64,000 bases of DNA from Teichococcus aestuarii (lineage in GTDB: Bacteria > Pseudomonadota > Alphaproteobacteria > Acetobacterales > Acetobacteraceae), in the NCBI RefSeq assembly GCF_003116135.1, contig NZ_PDOA01000003.1:310001-374000 (forward strand), written 5' to 3'. Within the stretch, counting starts at the first letter, position 1. Every line of letters begins with the position of its first letter. Below the pieces are notes generated by a model that ran no database searches, was not told the origin of the DNA, and was given only the letters and a program-made list of their open reading frames with translations. The position numbers were made by a program, and so were the translations under genes. Positions 7,111-14,769 of this stretch are shown here, piece after piece.

Positions 7111-8100
7111 TCAGGCCGCGCGGTAGGCGTCGATCAGCTTCTTGCCGTCCTCGCCGGCCTTGGCGAGCCACTCCTGCACCATGGTCTCGGAGACCTTGGC
7201 CATGCCCTCCCGGAGCGCGGCGGAAGGCTGGTTCACCGTCATGCCGCGATCGGCCAGGATCTTCTCGCGCGCCACCTGCTCGGCGGCCGACATCTCCCAG
7301 CCGCGCGTCTCGGCCGCCTTCGCGCCGTCCAGCACCGCCTTGCGCGCTGCCTCGGGCAGCGCCTCCAGCGCGCGGGTCTGCACCATCACCGCGTTCTTGG
7401 TCCAGGTGAAGCCGATCGGCGTGAAGAACTTGGCGAAGTCCCAGGCCTGCACGTCGACGCCGGTGGCGGCGGAGGTGACCATGCTGTTGACCACGCCGGT
7501 GGCGAAGGCCTGCGGCACCTCGGCCGCCTGCACCAGGGTCGGCGTGGCGCCGACCAGCGTGGCGAATCGGTTGGTGGCGGCGCTGAAGGTGCGCATCTTG
7601 TTGCCGCGCAGCGCCTCGATCGAATCCACCGGGAAGTTGGTGTAGAAGCCCGAGGGCGGCCAGGGCACCATGTAGAGCAGCGTGATGCCGGTGCGCTTCA
7701 GCCGCGCCTCGATGTAGGGGCGGGAGAGGTCGGCCAGCTTGCGCGCCTGCTCATAGGAGGTGACGAGCTGCGGGATGCCGTCCACCTCGAAGAACGGGTC
7801 CTCGTTGCCATAGGCCGAGATCAGGATCTCGCCCATCTGCACCTGGCCGGTCTGAATGCCGCGGCGGATCTCCGGCATCTTCAGCAGCGCGGCGTTGGTG
7901 TGCATCTGGATCTGCAGCGCGCCGCCCGAGGCCTGCTGCGCCGCCTCGACGAACTGCCGCAGGTTGCGGGTGTGGAAGTTGCCGTCCGGATAGGGCGTGG
8001 CCAGCTGCCAGCGCGCCTGCGCCAGGGCCTCCCGCCCGGCGAGCGGCAGCAGCGCGCCGGCGGCGCCGGCCGCGAGAAGGGAACGCCGGTGGATGTTCAT
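7111..8100 (-). CDS. dctP: TRAP transporter substrate-binding protein
   Basis: A 329-residue periplasmic receptor of the DctP family. The Tat-like signal MNIHRRSLLAAGAAGALLPLAG ends near AREALAQ. It then shows the family pattern WQLATPYPDGNFHTRN, a KLADLSRPYIEARLKRTG helix and a RTFSAATNRF segment around the conserved Arg that salt-bridges the carboxylate ligand. The ATG at 8100 begins the signal; a frame open further upstream (to 8139) is not signal-like. It is the first gene of the dctPQM operon. Confidence 0.92.
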   Translation of the reverse strand: MNIHRRSLLAAGAAGALLPLAGREALAQARWQLATPYPDGNFHTRNLRQFVEAAQQASGGALQIQMHTNAALLKMPEIRRGIQTGQVQMGEILISAYGNEDPFFEVDGIPQLVTSYEQARKLADLSRPYIEARLKRTGITLLYMVPWPPSGFYTNFPVDSIEALRGNKMRTFSAATNRFATLVGATPTLVQAAEVPQAFATGVVNSMVTSAATGVDVQAWDFAKFFTPIGFTWTKNAVMVQTRALEALPEAARKAVLDGAKAAETRGWEMSAAEQVAREKILADRGMTVNQPSAALREGMAKVSETMVQEWLAKAGEDGKKLIDAYRAA

Positions 8101-8261
8101 GAACCCAGACCCCTGCCTGTTTTGCTTGGCGGGCATCATCGTCGCGCCCGCGAAAGCCTTGCAAGGGTGTTTCGGACATCCGCCGTCGCGCAGGCGCGCG
8201 CCGGAGGGCGGCTTCCGCGCAGTTCCTGGGCGGTTCCTGACCGCCTTCTGTGCAGCGCGGC

Positions 8262-8293
8262 GCCGCCCCGCCGCTCAGCCGCCCCGCCGCTCA
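8262..8293. repeat. Perfect 16-bp tandem duplication at the CBS gene end
   Basis: Two head-to-tail copies of GCCGCCCCGCCGCTCA (8262-8277 and 8278-8293). The last three bases of the second copy form the stop codon of the CBS-domain gene on the minus strand, and the first copy contains the same stop triplet. It looks like a recent slippage duplication that just spans the gene end. Confidence 0.8.
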
Positions 8294-8728
8294 TCCCCCG
8301 GAGGTGACGTAGTTGCGCAGGTCGCTCGCCTCCTGCTCCGCCTCGGCGATGCGCGCCTTCACCAGATCGCCGATCGAGACCATGCCGACCAGGGCGCCCG
8401 CCCCGTCCAGCACCGGCAGGTGGCGCACGCGGCGGTCGGTCACCATGGAAAGGGCGGCGGTGATCGGCGTCTCGGGCGAGACGGTGTGCAGCACGCGGGT
8501 CATGAGCTGGTCGGCCTGCAACCGGCCGATTCCCTCCGGCTGGCCGGCCAGGGCTCGGACGATGTCACGCTCGCTGAGGATGCCGAGCACGCCGCCCTGC
8601 GCGTCCCGCACCAGCACGGCGCCGATGCGGTGCTGCGCCAGGGTGCGCGCGACGGCCGCGGCATCGTCCTGCGGCCCGACGGAGACCACCTGTGAGCCCT
8701 TGCCGCGCAGGATGTTCGCAATCGTCAT
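8291..8728 (-). CDS. Two-CBS-domain protein
   Basis: A 145-residue protein made almost entirely of a CBS pair. Each half has the betaalphabetabetaalpha signature: IGAVLVRDAQGGVLGILSERDIVRAL in the first and VRHLPVLDGAGALVGMVSIGDLVK in the second. Stand-alone CBS pairs bind adenine nucleotides and act as energy or redox sensors. No partner domain is attached. The start MTIANILRGKGSQV is the usual one for this family. It is transcribed toward the TRAP operon, 190 bases away. Confidence 0.9.
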   Translation of the reverse strand: MTIANILRGKGSQVVSVGPQDDAAAVARTLAQHRIGAVLVRDAQGGVLGILSERDIVRALAGQPEGIGRLQADQLMTRVLHTVSPETPITAALSMVTDRRVRHLPVLDGAGALVGMVSIGDLVKARIAEAEQEASDLRNYVTSGG

Positions 8729-8857
8729 GGCGGGATTCCCTTGGCATGCGGGCTGGCGCCGCCAGGGGAAGACGGCACGGCCCGCCTTGGTTGTTACGGC
8801 AACGATGCTGCGCGCGGGGTGGCCAAGTCCAGGGGAATCGGCGGCGGTGGATGCCGC

Positions 8858-9592
8858 TCAAGCGGCCGTGCGGCCGAGCAGGCGCAGCGCCTCCGCCTCC
8901 GCCCGGCGGATGCCGAGCACGAAGACCTGCCGGTCGCGCCGCGCCAGCCCGTCCAGGTCGGCACCGGTCAGCAGGGCCAGGGCGCCGGCCGCCCCGGGGT
9001 TGGGCAGGGCGGCGGTGAGGCCCATGAGCCGCCCCGAGGCATCCACCACCGGGCCGCCCGAATAGCCCAGCAGGGCCGGCATGCGGGCGGTGAAGCCACG
9101 GCCGAAGCCCGGCATCTCGGCATCCGGCGCCTCGACATGCCCCTGCGCGATGGCGGGGCCGAAGCCCGGCGCGCCGGTGGCCCACACCGCCTCCCCCTCG
9201 CGCGGCAGCTCGGCGGCGCGCGGCGCGGCGGCCAGGAAGCCGGGCGGCACGCACAGCACGGCAAGGTCCATCCGCGCGCTGCGGCCGGCCAGCGCGGCCT
9301 CGGCCTCCGCGCCATCGGCGCGGCGGAGGCGCGCGCCCGTGGCCCCGGCCTCCAGCAGATGCGCGCAGGTCAGCACATGCCGGGTGCCGAAGCCCACCGC
9401 CGCGCCGCGCCCGCCCTGGCCGTTGTAGAGCACGGCCGATCCTCCGGTGGCGATGGCCTCGGCCGGGGTGCCCCGCGCCTGCTGCCCGAACGGGGCCGCG
9501 CAGCCCGCCAGCAGGCTCGCGCTGCTGCCCAGGGCAAGGCTCCCCAGGGCGGCGCGCAGCAGGGCACGGCGAGGCGGCGAGGCAGCAAGCAT
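8858..9592 (-). CDS. Trypsin-like serine protease, predicted lipoprotein
   Basis: A 244-residue S1-type protease. The catalytic triad is visible: His78 in TCAHLLE, Asp109 in RMDLAVL and Ser178 in GYSGGPVVD. The N-terminus ends in a lipobox (LLAGC, Cys31), so it is probably anchored in the periplasm. There is no PDZ domain, unlike DegP. The start at 9592 is preferred over ATG 9610 because GGGAG sits 8 bases before it. It ends 129 bases upstream of the CBS gene on the same strand; the gap shows nothing distinctive. The substrate is unknown. Confidence 0.85.
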   Translation of the reverse strand: MLAASPPRRALLRAALGSLALGSSASLLAGCAAPFGQQARGTPAEAIATGGSAVLYNGQGGRGAAVGFGTRHVLTCAHLLEAGATGARLRRADGAEAEAALAGRSARMDLAVLCVPPGFLAAAPRAAELPREGEAVWATGAPGFGPAIAQGHVEAPDAEMPGFGRGFTARMPALLGYSGGPVVDASGRLMGLTAALPNPGAAGALALLTGADLDGLARRDRQVFVLGIRRAEAEALRLLGRTAA

Positions 9593-9691
9593 TCGAAAAT
9601 CTCCCGGCATCCATCAACCTATTGGTTAGGAATGTTAGCCAAACCCTTCAAAACACACACCTCACGAGCGCGTGATCTTCGAAGTCTCAGC

Positions 9692-9889
9692 CTAGGAGCC
9701 GGAAGTGAAGAAAACCTTGATAAGGAACAGCACGGCCAGCAGCACCAGCAGCCAGGCCAGGAACCGCCACCGTCCGCCGCGGCCCGGAGGCCGCCGGTCA
9801 TTGGCCGGTGCGGGCGGGGGGCGGTAGGGCGGCAGCACGCGCATCGCCCAGTCAGGCTTCGGCCGGGGGCCGGGGCGTGGTTCAGCCAT
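9692..9889 (-). CDS. Small single-TM protein at the end of the PE-synthesis operon
   Basis: A 65-residue protein: a Pro/Arg-rich N-terminal half (residues 1-43) and one C-terminal transmembrane helix (about 44-61, FLAWLLVLLAVLFLIKVFF). It overlaps the stop of the upstream phosphatase gene by 8 bases, so it is likely made by re-initiation. No family is recognised. Its place as the last gene of psd-pssA-phosphatase hints at a membrane-associated accessory role. Downstream (9611-9691) is an AT-richer stretch that is upstream sequence of the serine protease. Confidence 0.6.
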   Translation of the reverse strand: MAEPRPGPRPKPDWAMRVLPPYRPPPAPANDRRPPGRGGRWRFLAWLLVLLAVLFLIKVFFTSGS

Positions 9890-10310
9890 CCAGCGAGGCC
9901 TCCCGCAGGAAGGCCTCCTGCGCCGCCGTCTCGATGGCGCCGGGGTGGTAGTGCCGGCGGATGAAGGCCACCGGTTCCTCCGTCACGCCGCTGCGGCGGG
10001 CGAGGCAGCCCAGCACCAGGCCGGTGCGCCCCAGCCCGGCGCGGCAGCCGACATAGACCGCCTCACCCGCCCGCAGCGCCGCCACGGTTGCGGCGAGCGC
10101 CGCGCGCAGCGCCGGCAGGTCGTCCGGCACGCCGAAATCGGGAATCGGGAGGAGGAGGGTGGCACGCCGGCGGTTGGCGGCCCCGCCATCGAGGCAGAGG
10201 GCGAAGCCCTCCGCGGGGCAGGCGGCGAAGGGGCCGCCGCGCAGCCGGGCGGTGCCGCCGCCCGGCAGGGGCAGAGCCAGGCCGCCGAGGCCTGCGCCCT
10301 GCCCGCTCAT
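9882..10310 (-). CDS. Cysteine-dependent (dual-specificity type) phosphatase
   Basis: A 142-residue protein-tyrosine-phosphatase-fold enzyme. The C-x5-R P-loop is intact: VGCRAGLGRTG, preceded by the LPIPDFGVPDD segment with the general-acid Asp. There is no signal peptide. It starts inside the pssA stop (ATGA overlap) and is therefore coupled to phospholipid synthesis genes. Known members of this fold dephosphorylate proteins, phosphoinositides or phosphatidylglycerophosphate. The operon makes a lipid-phosphate substrate worth considering, but that is inference. Confidence 0.82.
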   Translation of the reverse strand: MSGQGAGLGGLALPLPGGGTARLRGGPFAACPAEGFALCLDGGAANRRRATLLLPIPDFGVPDDLPALRAALAATVAALRAGEAVYVGCRAGLGRTGLVLGCLARRSGVTEEPVAFIRRHYHPGAIETAAQEAFLREASLDG

Positions 10311-11215
10311 GGTGCGGGGGTGGAGGTCCCGCCCGAAGGGGGCGGCAGCGGCTGCATCAGCGCCTCCGTCTCCCGCTTCAGCCGCAGGTAGGAGCGGAAG
10401 GAGAAGGGCAGCATGCCGCAGTAGATCAGCCCGGCCGCCGCCAGCGCCGCCCAGGGCTCGCTGACCAGCAGCGCGGCATAGGCGCCGATGGAGAGCAGCA
10501 GCGGCAGCACGTATTCGCGCCGCACCTTGAAGTTCTTGAACGACCAGGTGGGCAGGGTGCTGACCAGCATCAGCGCCACCGCGATCAGCAGCAGCCCGAC
10601 GAAGGCCGGGTGCCGCACCGCGCCGGCCAGCCCCGTCCAGCCCCAGCCCTCGAAGGCCAGCGCGGCGAAGATGGGGAACATGCCGAGCAGCGCGCCGGCC
10701 GGCGCCGGCACGCCGGTGAAGAAGCTCTGCGCGTAGGCGGGCTTGGGCGGGGGGCCGGGCAGCGGCATCGGCCCCGCATCCAGCGCCGCGTTGAAGCGCG
10801 CCAGGCGCAGCGACATGCAGACGGCGAACATCACGCAGGGCACGAAGCCGAGGCCGCGATACTCGTGCATGGTCCAAAGGTAGAGCACCATGGCCGGCGC
10901 CACGCCGAAGGAGAGGAAATCGGCCAGGCTGTCGAACTCGGCGCCGAAGCGGCTGGTCGCCTTGAGCAGGCGGGCGAGCCGCCCGTCCAGGCCGTCGATC
11001 GCGCCGGCCAGGATGATGAGGCCCGCCGCGGGCTCCCACCGCGCCTCCAGCGCGAAGCGCATCGCCATCAGCCCGGCGCAGAGGCCGAGCAGGGTCAGGA
11101 TGTTCGGGATCAGCCGGTTGAAGGACTGGCCCTGAAAACGCGGCCGCTGGCGCGCGGCGAAGCGGAAGCGCCGCGAGGAGGAGGACGGGGCGGGGTGCCG
11201 GGGGGCCTCGTCCAT
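10307..11215 (-). CDS. pssA: CDP-diacylglycerol-serine O-phosphatidyltransferase
   Basis: This integral membrane enzyme joins CDP-diacylglycerol and serine to make phosphatidylserine. The CDP-alcohol phosphotransferase motif is complete: DGLDGRLAR, then eight residues, then GAEFDSLAD (the D-x2-D-G-x2-A-R-x8-G-x3-D-x3-D pattern). About eight TM helices follow in 302 residues. The start overlaps the psd stop by one base (TGATG) and the end overlaps the phosphatase start (ATGA), giving a coupled psd-pssA-phosphatase unit. The C-terminus is Pro-rich. Confidence 0.94.
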   Translation of the reverse strand: MDEAPRHPAPSSSSRRFRFAARQRPRFQGQSFNRLIPNILTLLGLCAGLMAMRFALEARWEPAAGLIILAGAIDGLDGRLARLLKATSRFGAEFDSLADFLSFGVAPAMVLYLWTMHEYRGLGFVPCVMFAVCMSLRLARFNAALDAGPMPLPGPPPKPAYAQSFFTGVPAPAGALLGMFPIFAALAFEGWGWTGLAGAVRHPAFVGLLLIAVALMLVSTLPTWSFKNFKVRREYVLPLLLSIGAYAALLVSEPWAALAAAGLIYCGMLPFSFRSYLRLKRETEALMQPLPPPSGGTSTPAP

Positions 11216-11928
11216 CAGAGGACCGTGCCCGGCGCCATGGCCGCCGCGGGGTTGGGCGCGGGCGCCAACTCGGCGATCACCGTCTCGCCGCCGATCATCA
11301 GCTGGCCTTCGGTCACCACCGGCTTCACGCCTTCCGGCAGGTAGAGGTCGGTGCGGCTGCCGAAGCGGATGATGCCGAAGCGCTCGCCGGCGCGGAGCTG
11401 GTCGCCCTCGCGCACGTTGCAGAGGATGCGTCGGGCGATCAGCCCGGCGATCTGCACCACCGCGATCTCCTGCCCGCCCGGCAGGCGGATCGCCAGGGCG
11501 TTGCGCTCATTGTCGTCGCTGGCCTTGTCCAGGCTGGCGTTGAGGAACTTGCCGTGCCGGTAGGCGATTCGGGTGACGATGCCATCGACCGGGCTGCGGT
11601 TGACGTGCACGTCGAGCACCGAGAGGAAGATCGCCACGCGCCAGCGCGGCGTGGCGCCGAGGCCGAGTTCGGCCGGCGGCACGGCGGGCGCCACGCTCAC
11701 CACCCGGCCATCGGCGGGGGCGACGAAGACCGGCCGGTCCGGCGTCACCCGTTCCGGGTCCCGGAAGAAGTAGAGGCAGAACAGGGTGAAGGCGACACCG
11801 AGCCAGAACAGCCAGGAGCCCAGCAACAGGCCCCCGACCACGGCAACGGCCGCGCCACCGATGATGAAGGGCCGGCCAGCCGGATGCGGCGGGGCCAGGA
11901 CCAAGCGAAGGCTTTCAATAAGCGCCAT
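11215..11928 (-). CDS. psd: Phosphatidylserine decarboxylase proenzyme
   Basis: Converts phosphatidylserine to phosphatidylethanolamine. This is the short, 237-residue alphaproteobacterial form, with an N-terminal membrane anchor (about residues 18-52), [11 protein letters not shown], and the self-cleavage site Gly190-Ser191 in RFGSRTD, which yields the pyruvoyl cofactor. The start ATG at 11928 begins [11 protein letters not shown]; a further in-frame start at 11967 adds 13 basic residues. It is followed directly by pssA. Confidence 0.94.
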   Translation of the reverse strand: MALIESLRLVLAPPHPAGRPFIIGGAAVAVVGGLLLGSWLFWLGVAFTLFCLYFFRDPERVTPDRPVFVAPADGRVVSVAPAVPPAELGLGATPRWRVAIFLSVLDVHVNRSPVDGIVTRIAYRHGKFLNASLDKASDDNERNALAIRLPGGQEIAVVQIAGLIARRILCNVREGDQLRAGERFGIIRFGSRTDLYLPEGVKPVVTEGQLMIGGETVIAELAPAPNPAAAMAPGTVL

Positions 11929-12006
11929 GATGCCCCTGGTTATGGTCCGTCGGGGAAGCGCAAACAATCCCTGACCGCTGACGCCCCGTCCGCCCTGCCC
12001 TGCCGC

Positions 12007-13038
12007 TCACGAGGGCGGCAGGGTGAAGACCTGGCCGGGATAGATGCGCCCCGGGTCGCGGATCTGCTCCTGGTTCGCACGGTAGATAATGGTGTAGCGG
12101 GTGCCGCGGCCATAGGTTGCGCGGGCGATGCGCCAGAGGTTGTGGCCCGGCTGCACCACGATGCGGCCCTCCGCCGGCCCTGCCGCATCGCGCTGGAAGG
12201 GCAGCTCCAGCCGCGCCGCCACCTGCCCCTGCGGGCCGAGCTGGTCCAGCCGCAGCGTGTGCAGGCCGGGCGCGGCCTGGGTCGAGGGCCGCAGCGCCCA
12301 GCGGCCCTCGGTGTCGGCGCGCGTGTCGCCGGCATGGCCCTGGTCAATGTAGAGGCGCAGATGGCTGCCGGCCGGCGCGCTGCCGGCGAAGCGCAGCCCG
12401 CCATCATCGTCGTAATCCACCACATCCAGCGCCAGCGCGCGGCCCGCCGGGGGCGCCGCCGGCCGGGCGGCAGGCCCCGCCGCCTGCAGCAGCCGCGGCG
12501 CGGCCCCGCCGGCCGGCGGCAGCAGCACCGCCAGCGGCCCCTCCGGCGCGGCGGCGCCGCCCGCCTCCGGCGCCGGCACCAGGACCAGCAGGGCCTCCCC
12601 GCCCCGGTGCAGCGCCCCGTGGGCGGTGCGGGCGGCGAGGCTCAGCTCGTGCGGCCCGGGCGGCAGCGCCTCGGCGGGCAGGATCACCCATTCGCCCCGG
12701 GCATCGGCGCGGGCGCGGCCCAGCTCGTGCCCGCCATCCCGCAGCAGCACCACCTCGGCGCCCGGCGCGGCGCGCCCGGCCACCACGGCGGTGCCCCGCG
12801 CGCCGATGCGGGCGATGTCGAAGCGCGGCGTGATCTCGGCGGCAACCTGCGGGGCGGCCGCCGGGGCCGGGGCCGGGACCGAGGCCGCGCCGGGCAGGGG
12901 CGCCGGCGGGGCGAACCAGGCGGCGGGCCATGACGGGCCGGACGAGGGCGCGGCGACGACCATGAGCCACCCGGCCAGGCCGCCGCCCAGCGCGGCCCCC
13001 GCCACCCCCAGCAGGGACAGGCGTGTCCGATCCGTCAT
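12007..13038 (-). CDS. LysM-domain cell-envelope protein
   Basis: A 343-residue envelope protein. It has an N-terminal TM/signal anchor (residues 6-28), a Pro/Ala-rich linker, two repeated Ig/Bacterial-Ig-like segments (both carry the pattern ...GAEVVLLRDG..LGRARADARGEW and ..GSHLRLYIDQG..DTRADTEGRW), and a C-terminal LysM domain (VQPGHNLWRIARATYGRGTRYTIIYRAN...IYPGQVFTLP) that binds peptidoglycan. This layout is common in alphaproteobacterial LysM proteins of unknown role. It lies 78 bases upstream of psd on the same strand. Confidence 0.85.
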   Translation of the reverse strand: MTDRTRLSLLGVAGAALGGGLAGWLMVVAAPSSGPSWPAAWFAPPAPLPGAASVPAPAPAAAPQVAAEITPRFDIARIGARGTAVVAGRAAPGAEVVLLRDGGHELGRARADARGEWVILPAEALPPGPHELSLAARTAHGALHRGGEALLVLVPAPEAGGAAAPEGPLAVLLPPAGGAAPRLLQAAGPAARPAAPPAGRALALDVVDYDDDGGLRFAGSAPAGSHLRLYIDQGHAGDTRADTEGRWALRPSTQAAPGLHTLRLDQLGPQGQVAARLELPFQRDAAGPAEGRIVVQPGHNLWRIARATYGRGTRYTIIYRANQEQIRDPGRIYPGQVFTLPPS

Positions 13039-13168
13039 GCTCGCATCACCTGGCGATCCCGCATTCTTCCCGCAGCCGGGGCGCCGCCCCTCTCCCGGCC
13101 CCCTTGCGGGGAGGGACCGGCGAATTGCTGAATGCTGCCCCGCCACAGGCCACGGGAGCAAGGCTGCG

Positions 13169-13840
13169 ATGCGCAACGAGACACGGATTCGCGTGCAGGT
13201 GTGGGATGGCTGGGTGCGGCTGACCCATTGGCTGATCGTCGGCCTGCTCGGCCTGTCCTGGTGGACGGCGGAGACGGGGCGGATGGATCTGCACATGACC
13301 AGCGGCCACGCCATCCTGGCGCTGCTGCTGTTCCGTGCCGGCTGGGGCGTGGTGGGGTCGGACACGGCACGCTTCTCGCGCTTCCTGCGCTCGCCGCTGG
13401 CGGCGCTGTCGCATCTGCGCCACCTCTTCCGGCGCGCGCCGGACACCGAGCTGGGCCACAACGCCGCCGGCGGCTGGATGGTGCTGGCGCTGCTGGCCGT
13501 GCTGCTGCTGCAGGCGGTGAGCGGCCTCTTCGCCGACGACCTGGTCCTTACCCGCGGCCCGCTCGCGGCGCACGCCCCCGCCGCCGTCAGCGACTGGATG
13601 ACCTTCCTGCACATCCGCAACTTCAACGTGATCCTGGCGCTGGCGGCGCTGCACGTGCTGGTGGTCGGCCTCTACGCGCTGGTGAAGGGGCAGGATCTGG
13701 TGCGGCCGATGCTGACCGGCAGCAAGTGGCTGCCCGCGCCCCTGGCCGCCACGGCGCCGCGCATCGCCCCGCCGCTGCGGGGCGCGCTGCTGCTGGCGCT
13801 GGCCTTGGCGGCGGTCTGGCTCATCGCCGGCCTCGGCTGA
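13169..13840 (+). CDS. Di-heme cytochrome b561-like membrane protein
   Basis: A 223-residue cytochrome b/b6-domain protein with about five TM helices. Candidate heme-ligand histidines are His20 (RLTHWL), His47 (SGHAILA) and two later ones in FLHIRNFN and ALHVLVV, all inside hydrophobic segments. Proteins of this type (YdhU/Ni-Fe hydrogenase cyt b-like) pass electrons between quinones and c-type cytochromes. It converges with a cytochrome c' gene 40 bases away, a pairing often found in related bacteria and a plausible electron-transfer partner. Confidence 0.88.
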   Translation: MRNETRIRVQVWDGWVRLTHWLIVGLLGLSWWTAETGRMDLHMTSGHAILALLLFRAGWGVVGSDTARFSRFLRSPLAALSHLRHLFRRAPDTELGHNAAGGWMVLALLAVLLLQAVSGLFADDLVLTRGPLAAHAPAAVSDWMTFLHIRNFNVILALAALHVLVVGLYALVKGQDLVRPMLTGSKWLPAPLAATAPRIAPPLRGALLLALALAAVWLIAGLG

Positions 13841-13848
13841 GGGCGGGC

Positions 13849-13867
13849 GGGCGCCGGGGAAGCGCCC
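13849..13867. terminator. Hairpin between convergent cytochrome genes
   Basis: Arms GGGCGC/GCGCCC with a 7-nt loop, sitting in the 40-base gap between two convergent genes. It probably acts in both directions; the stem is short and lacks a T-run. Confidence 0.4.
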
Positions 13868-13880
13868 TCCCGCGCCGCCT

Positions 13881-14360
13881 TCAGCGGGCGCGGTAGTTGC
13901 GGTGGCAGGCGCCGCAGGTGCCGCCCGCCTCGCGAAAGGCCGTGGCGGTGGCGCCGGCATCGCCCGCGGCCGCCGCGTCGCGCAGCTTGCCGAGGGCGGC
14001 CACCATGTTAGCGCTGGCGCGCTCGAACCCGGCGCGGTCCGACCACACGGCGGGCAGGGCACGGGTGTCGCCCGTGTCGCTGCCGGGCGGGAAGCGGGCG
14101 GGGAAGCCCTCGAAGAAGCGCTGCATCTCCGTGGCGCGGCCGGCCACCGGCTCCAGCGCCCCGCGCGAATCGAGGATGCCCTTGATGGCCTCCAGATGCC
14201 CGGCCATCTGCTTCAGCCCGGCCTTGCGCTCGGCCACCACATCGCCTGCCGTGCCGCTGGCCGCGCCCGCCTGGGCCAGGGCCGGAGCGGCCTGCCAGGC
14301 GCCCGCCAGCGCCGCCACCGCCAGCGCCGCGCCGGCCAGCCCTGCCTGTCTCATCCGCAT
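13881..14360 (-). CDS. Class II cytochrome c (cytochrome c'/c-556 type)
   Basis: A 159-residue exported cytochrome. The signal peptide ends near APALAQA. The heme-binding CGACH lies at the very C-terminus (Cys149, Cys152, His153), which defines the class II four-helix-bundle cytochromes. MRMRQAGL at 14360 begins the signal and is taken as the start. Cytochromes c' bind NO; c-556 types carry electrons; the sequence alone does not decide between them. It is convergent with the cytochrome b gene. Confidence 0.9.
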   Translation of the reverse strand: MRMRQAGLAGAALAVAALAGAWQAAPALAQAGAASGTAGDVVAERKAGLKQMAGHLEAIKGILDSRGALEPVAGRATEMQRFFEGFPARFPPGSDTGDTRALPAVWSDRAGFERASANMVAALGKLRDAAAAGDAGATATAFREAGGTCGACHRNYRAR

Positions 14361-14522
14361 GTCGTGCGTTCCTCCGTCGTCGGTCCCGCGCGCATCACAG
14401 CATGACCGGCGCGGCAGAAAAGTGACTTTTTCTTCTCCGCCACGGTCCGGGCGCCCTTGCTGGCACCCGCGCCTGCCGCTATACGCCGCGCCGTGCCCGA
14501 GAGGACGCGCCGGCCGGAACGA

Positions 14523-14599
14523 CGGAGCGTAGCTCAGCCTGGTAGAGCACTGTGTTCGGGACGCAGGGGCCGGAGGTTCGAATCCTCTCGCTCCGACCA
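14523..14599 (+). tRNA. tRNA-Pro (anticodon CGG)
   Basis: A 77-nt cloverleaf with acceptor arms CGGAGCG/CGCTCCG, D-arm AGCTCAGCCTGGTAGAGCA, anticodon stem CTGTG/CGCAG around loop TTCGGGA (anticodon CGG), a normal T-arm with GGTTCGAATCC, discriminator A and an encoded CCA. It reads CCG codons, which are abundant in this genome. The start of the acceptor stem is set by full base pairing at 14523. Confidence 0.95.
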
Positions 14600-14613
14600 A
14601 ATGATCCGGCCGG

Positions 14614-14664
14614 GGAAAGCCCCGCCTGCCCCTCCCGCCAGGGAGACGGCCGGCGGGGCTTTCC
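14614..14664 (+). terminator. Hairpin downstream of tRNA-Pro
   Basis: Perfect 13-bp arms GGAAAGCCCCGCC (14614-14626) and GGCGGGGCTTTCC (14652-14664), with an inner CTCCC/GGGAG stem in the loop. It starts 15 bases after the CCA end and most likely ends the tRNA transcript. Confidence 0.65.
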
Positions 14665-14731
14665 GATTCCGCCGCAGGGCGGCGCCGACGTCATCAAAGT
14701 TGCACACATTTTGCTAAGGCATCGGTTACCA

Positions 14732-14752
14732 CCGGAAGCACGAGGCTTCCGG
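14732..14752 (+). promoter_or_regulatory. Leader hairpin just before the porin ribosome-binding site
   Basis: Perfect 8-bp arms CCGGAAGC and GCTTCCGG with loop ACGAG, ending 2 bases before the GGAGGG Shine-Dalgarno (14755-14760) of the TorF-like porin. It is preceded by an AT-richer stretch (14690-14720) that could hold the promoter. The placement suggests control of translation or mRNA stability. Confidence 0.45.
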
Positions 14753-14769
14753 CTGGAGGGAACCTGCCC

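Noticed and set aside
14523-14664. tRNA-Pro as an integration site for a mobile element
   Set aside because: No integrase, no repeated 3' tRNA fragment and no change in base composition are seen on either side.
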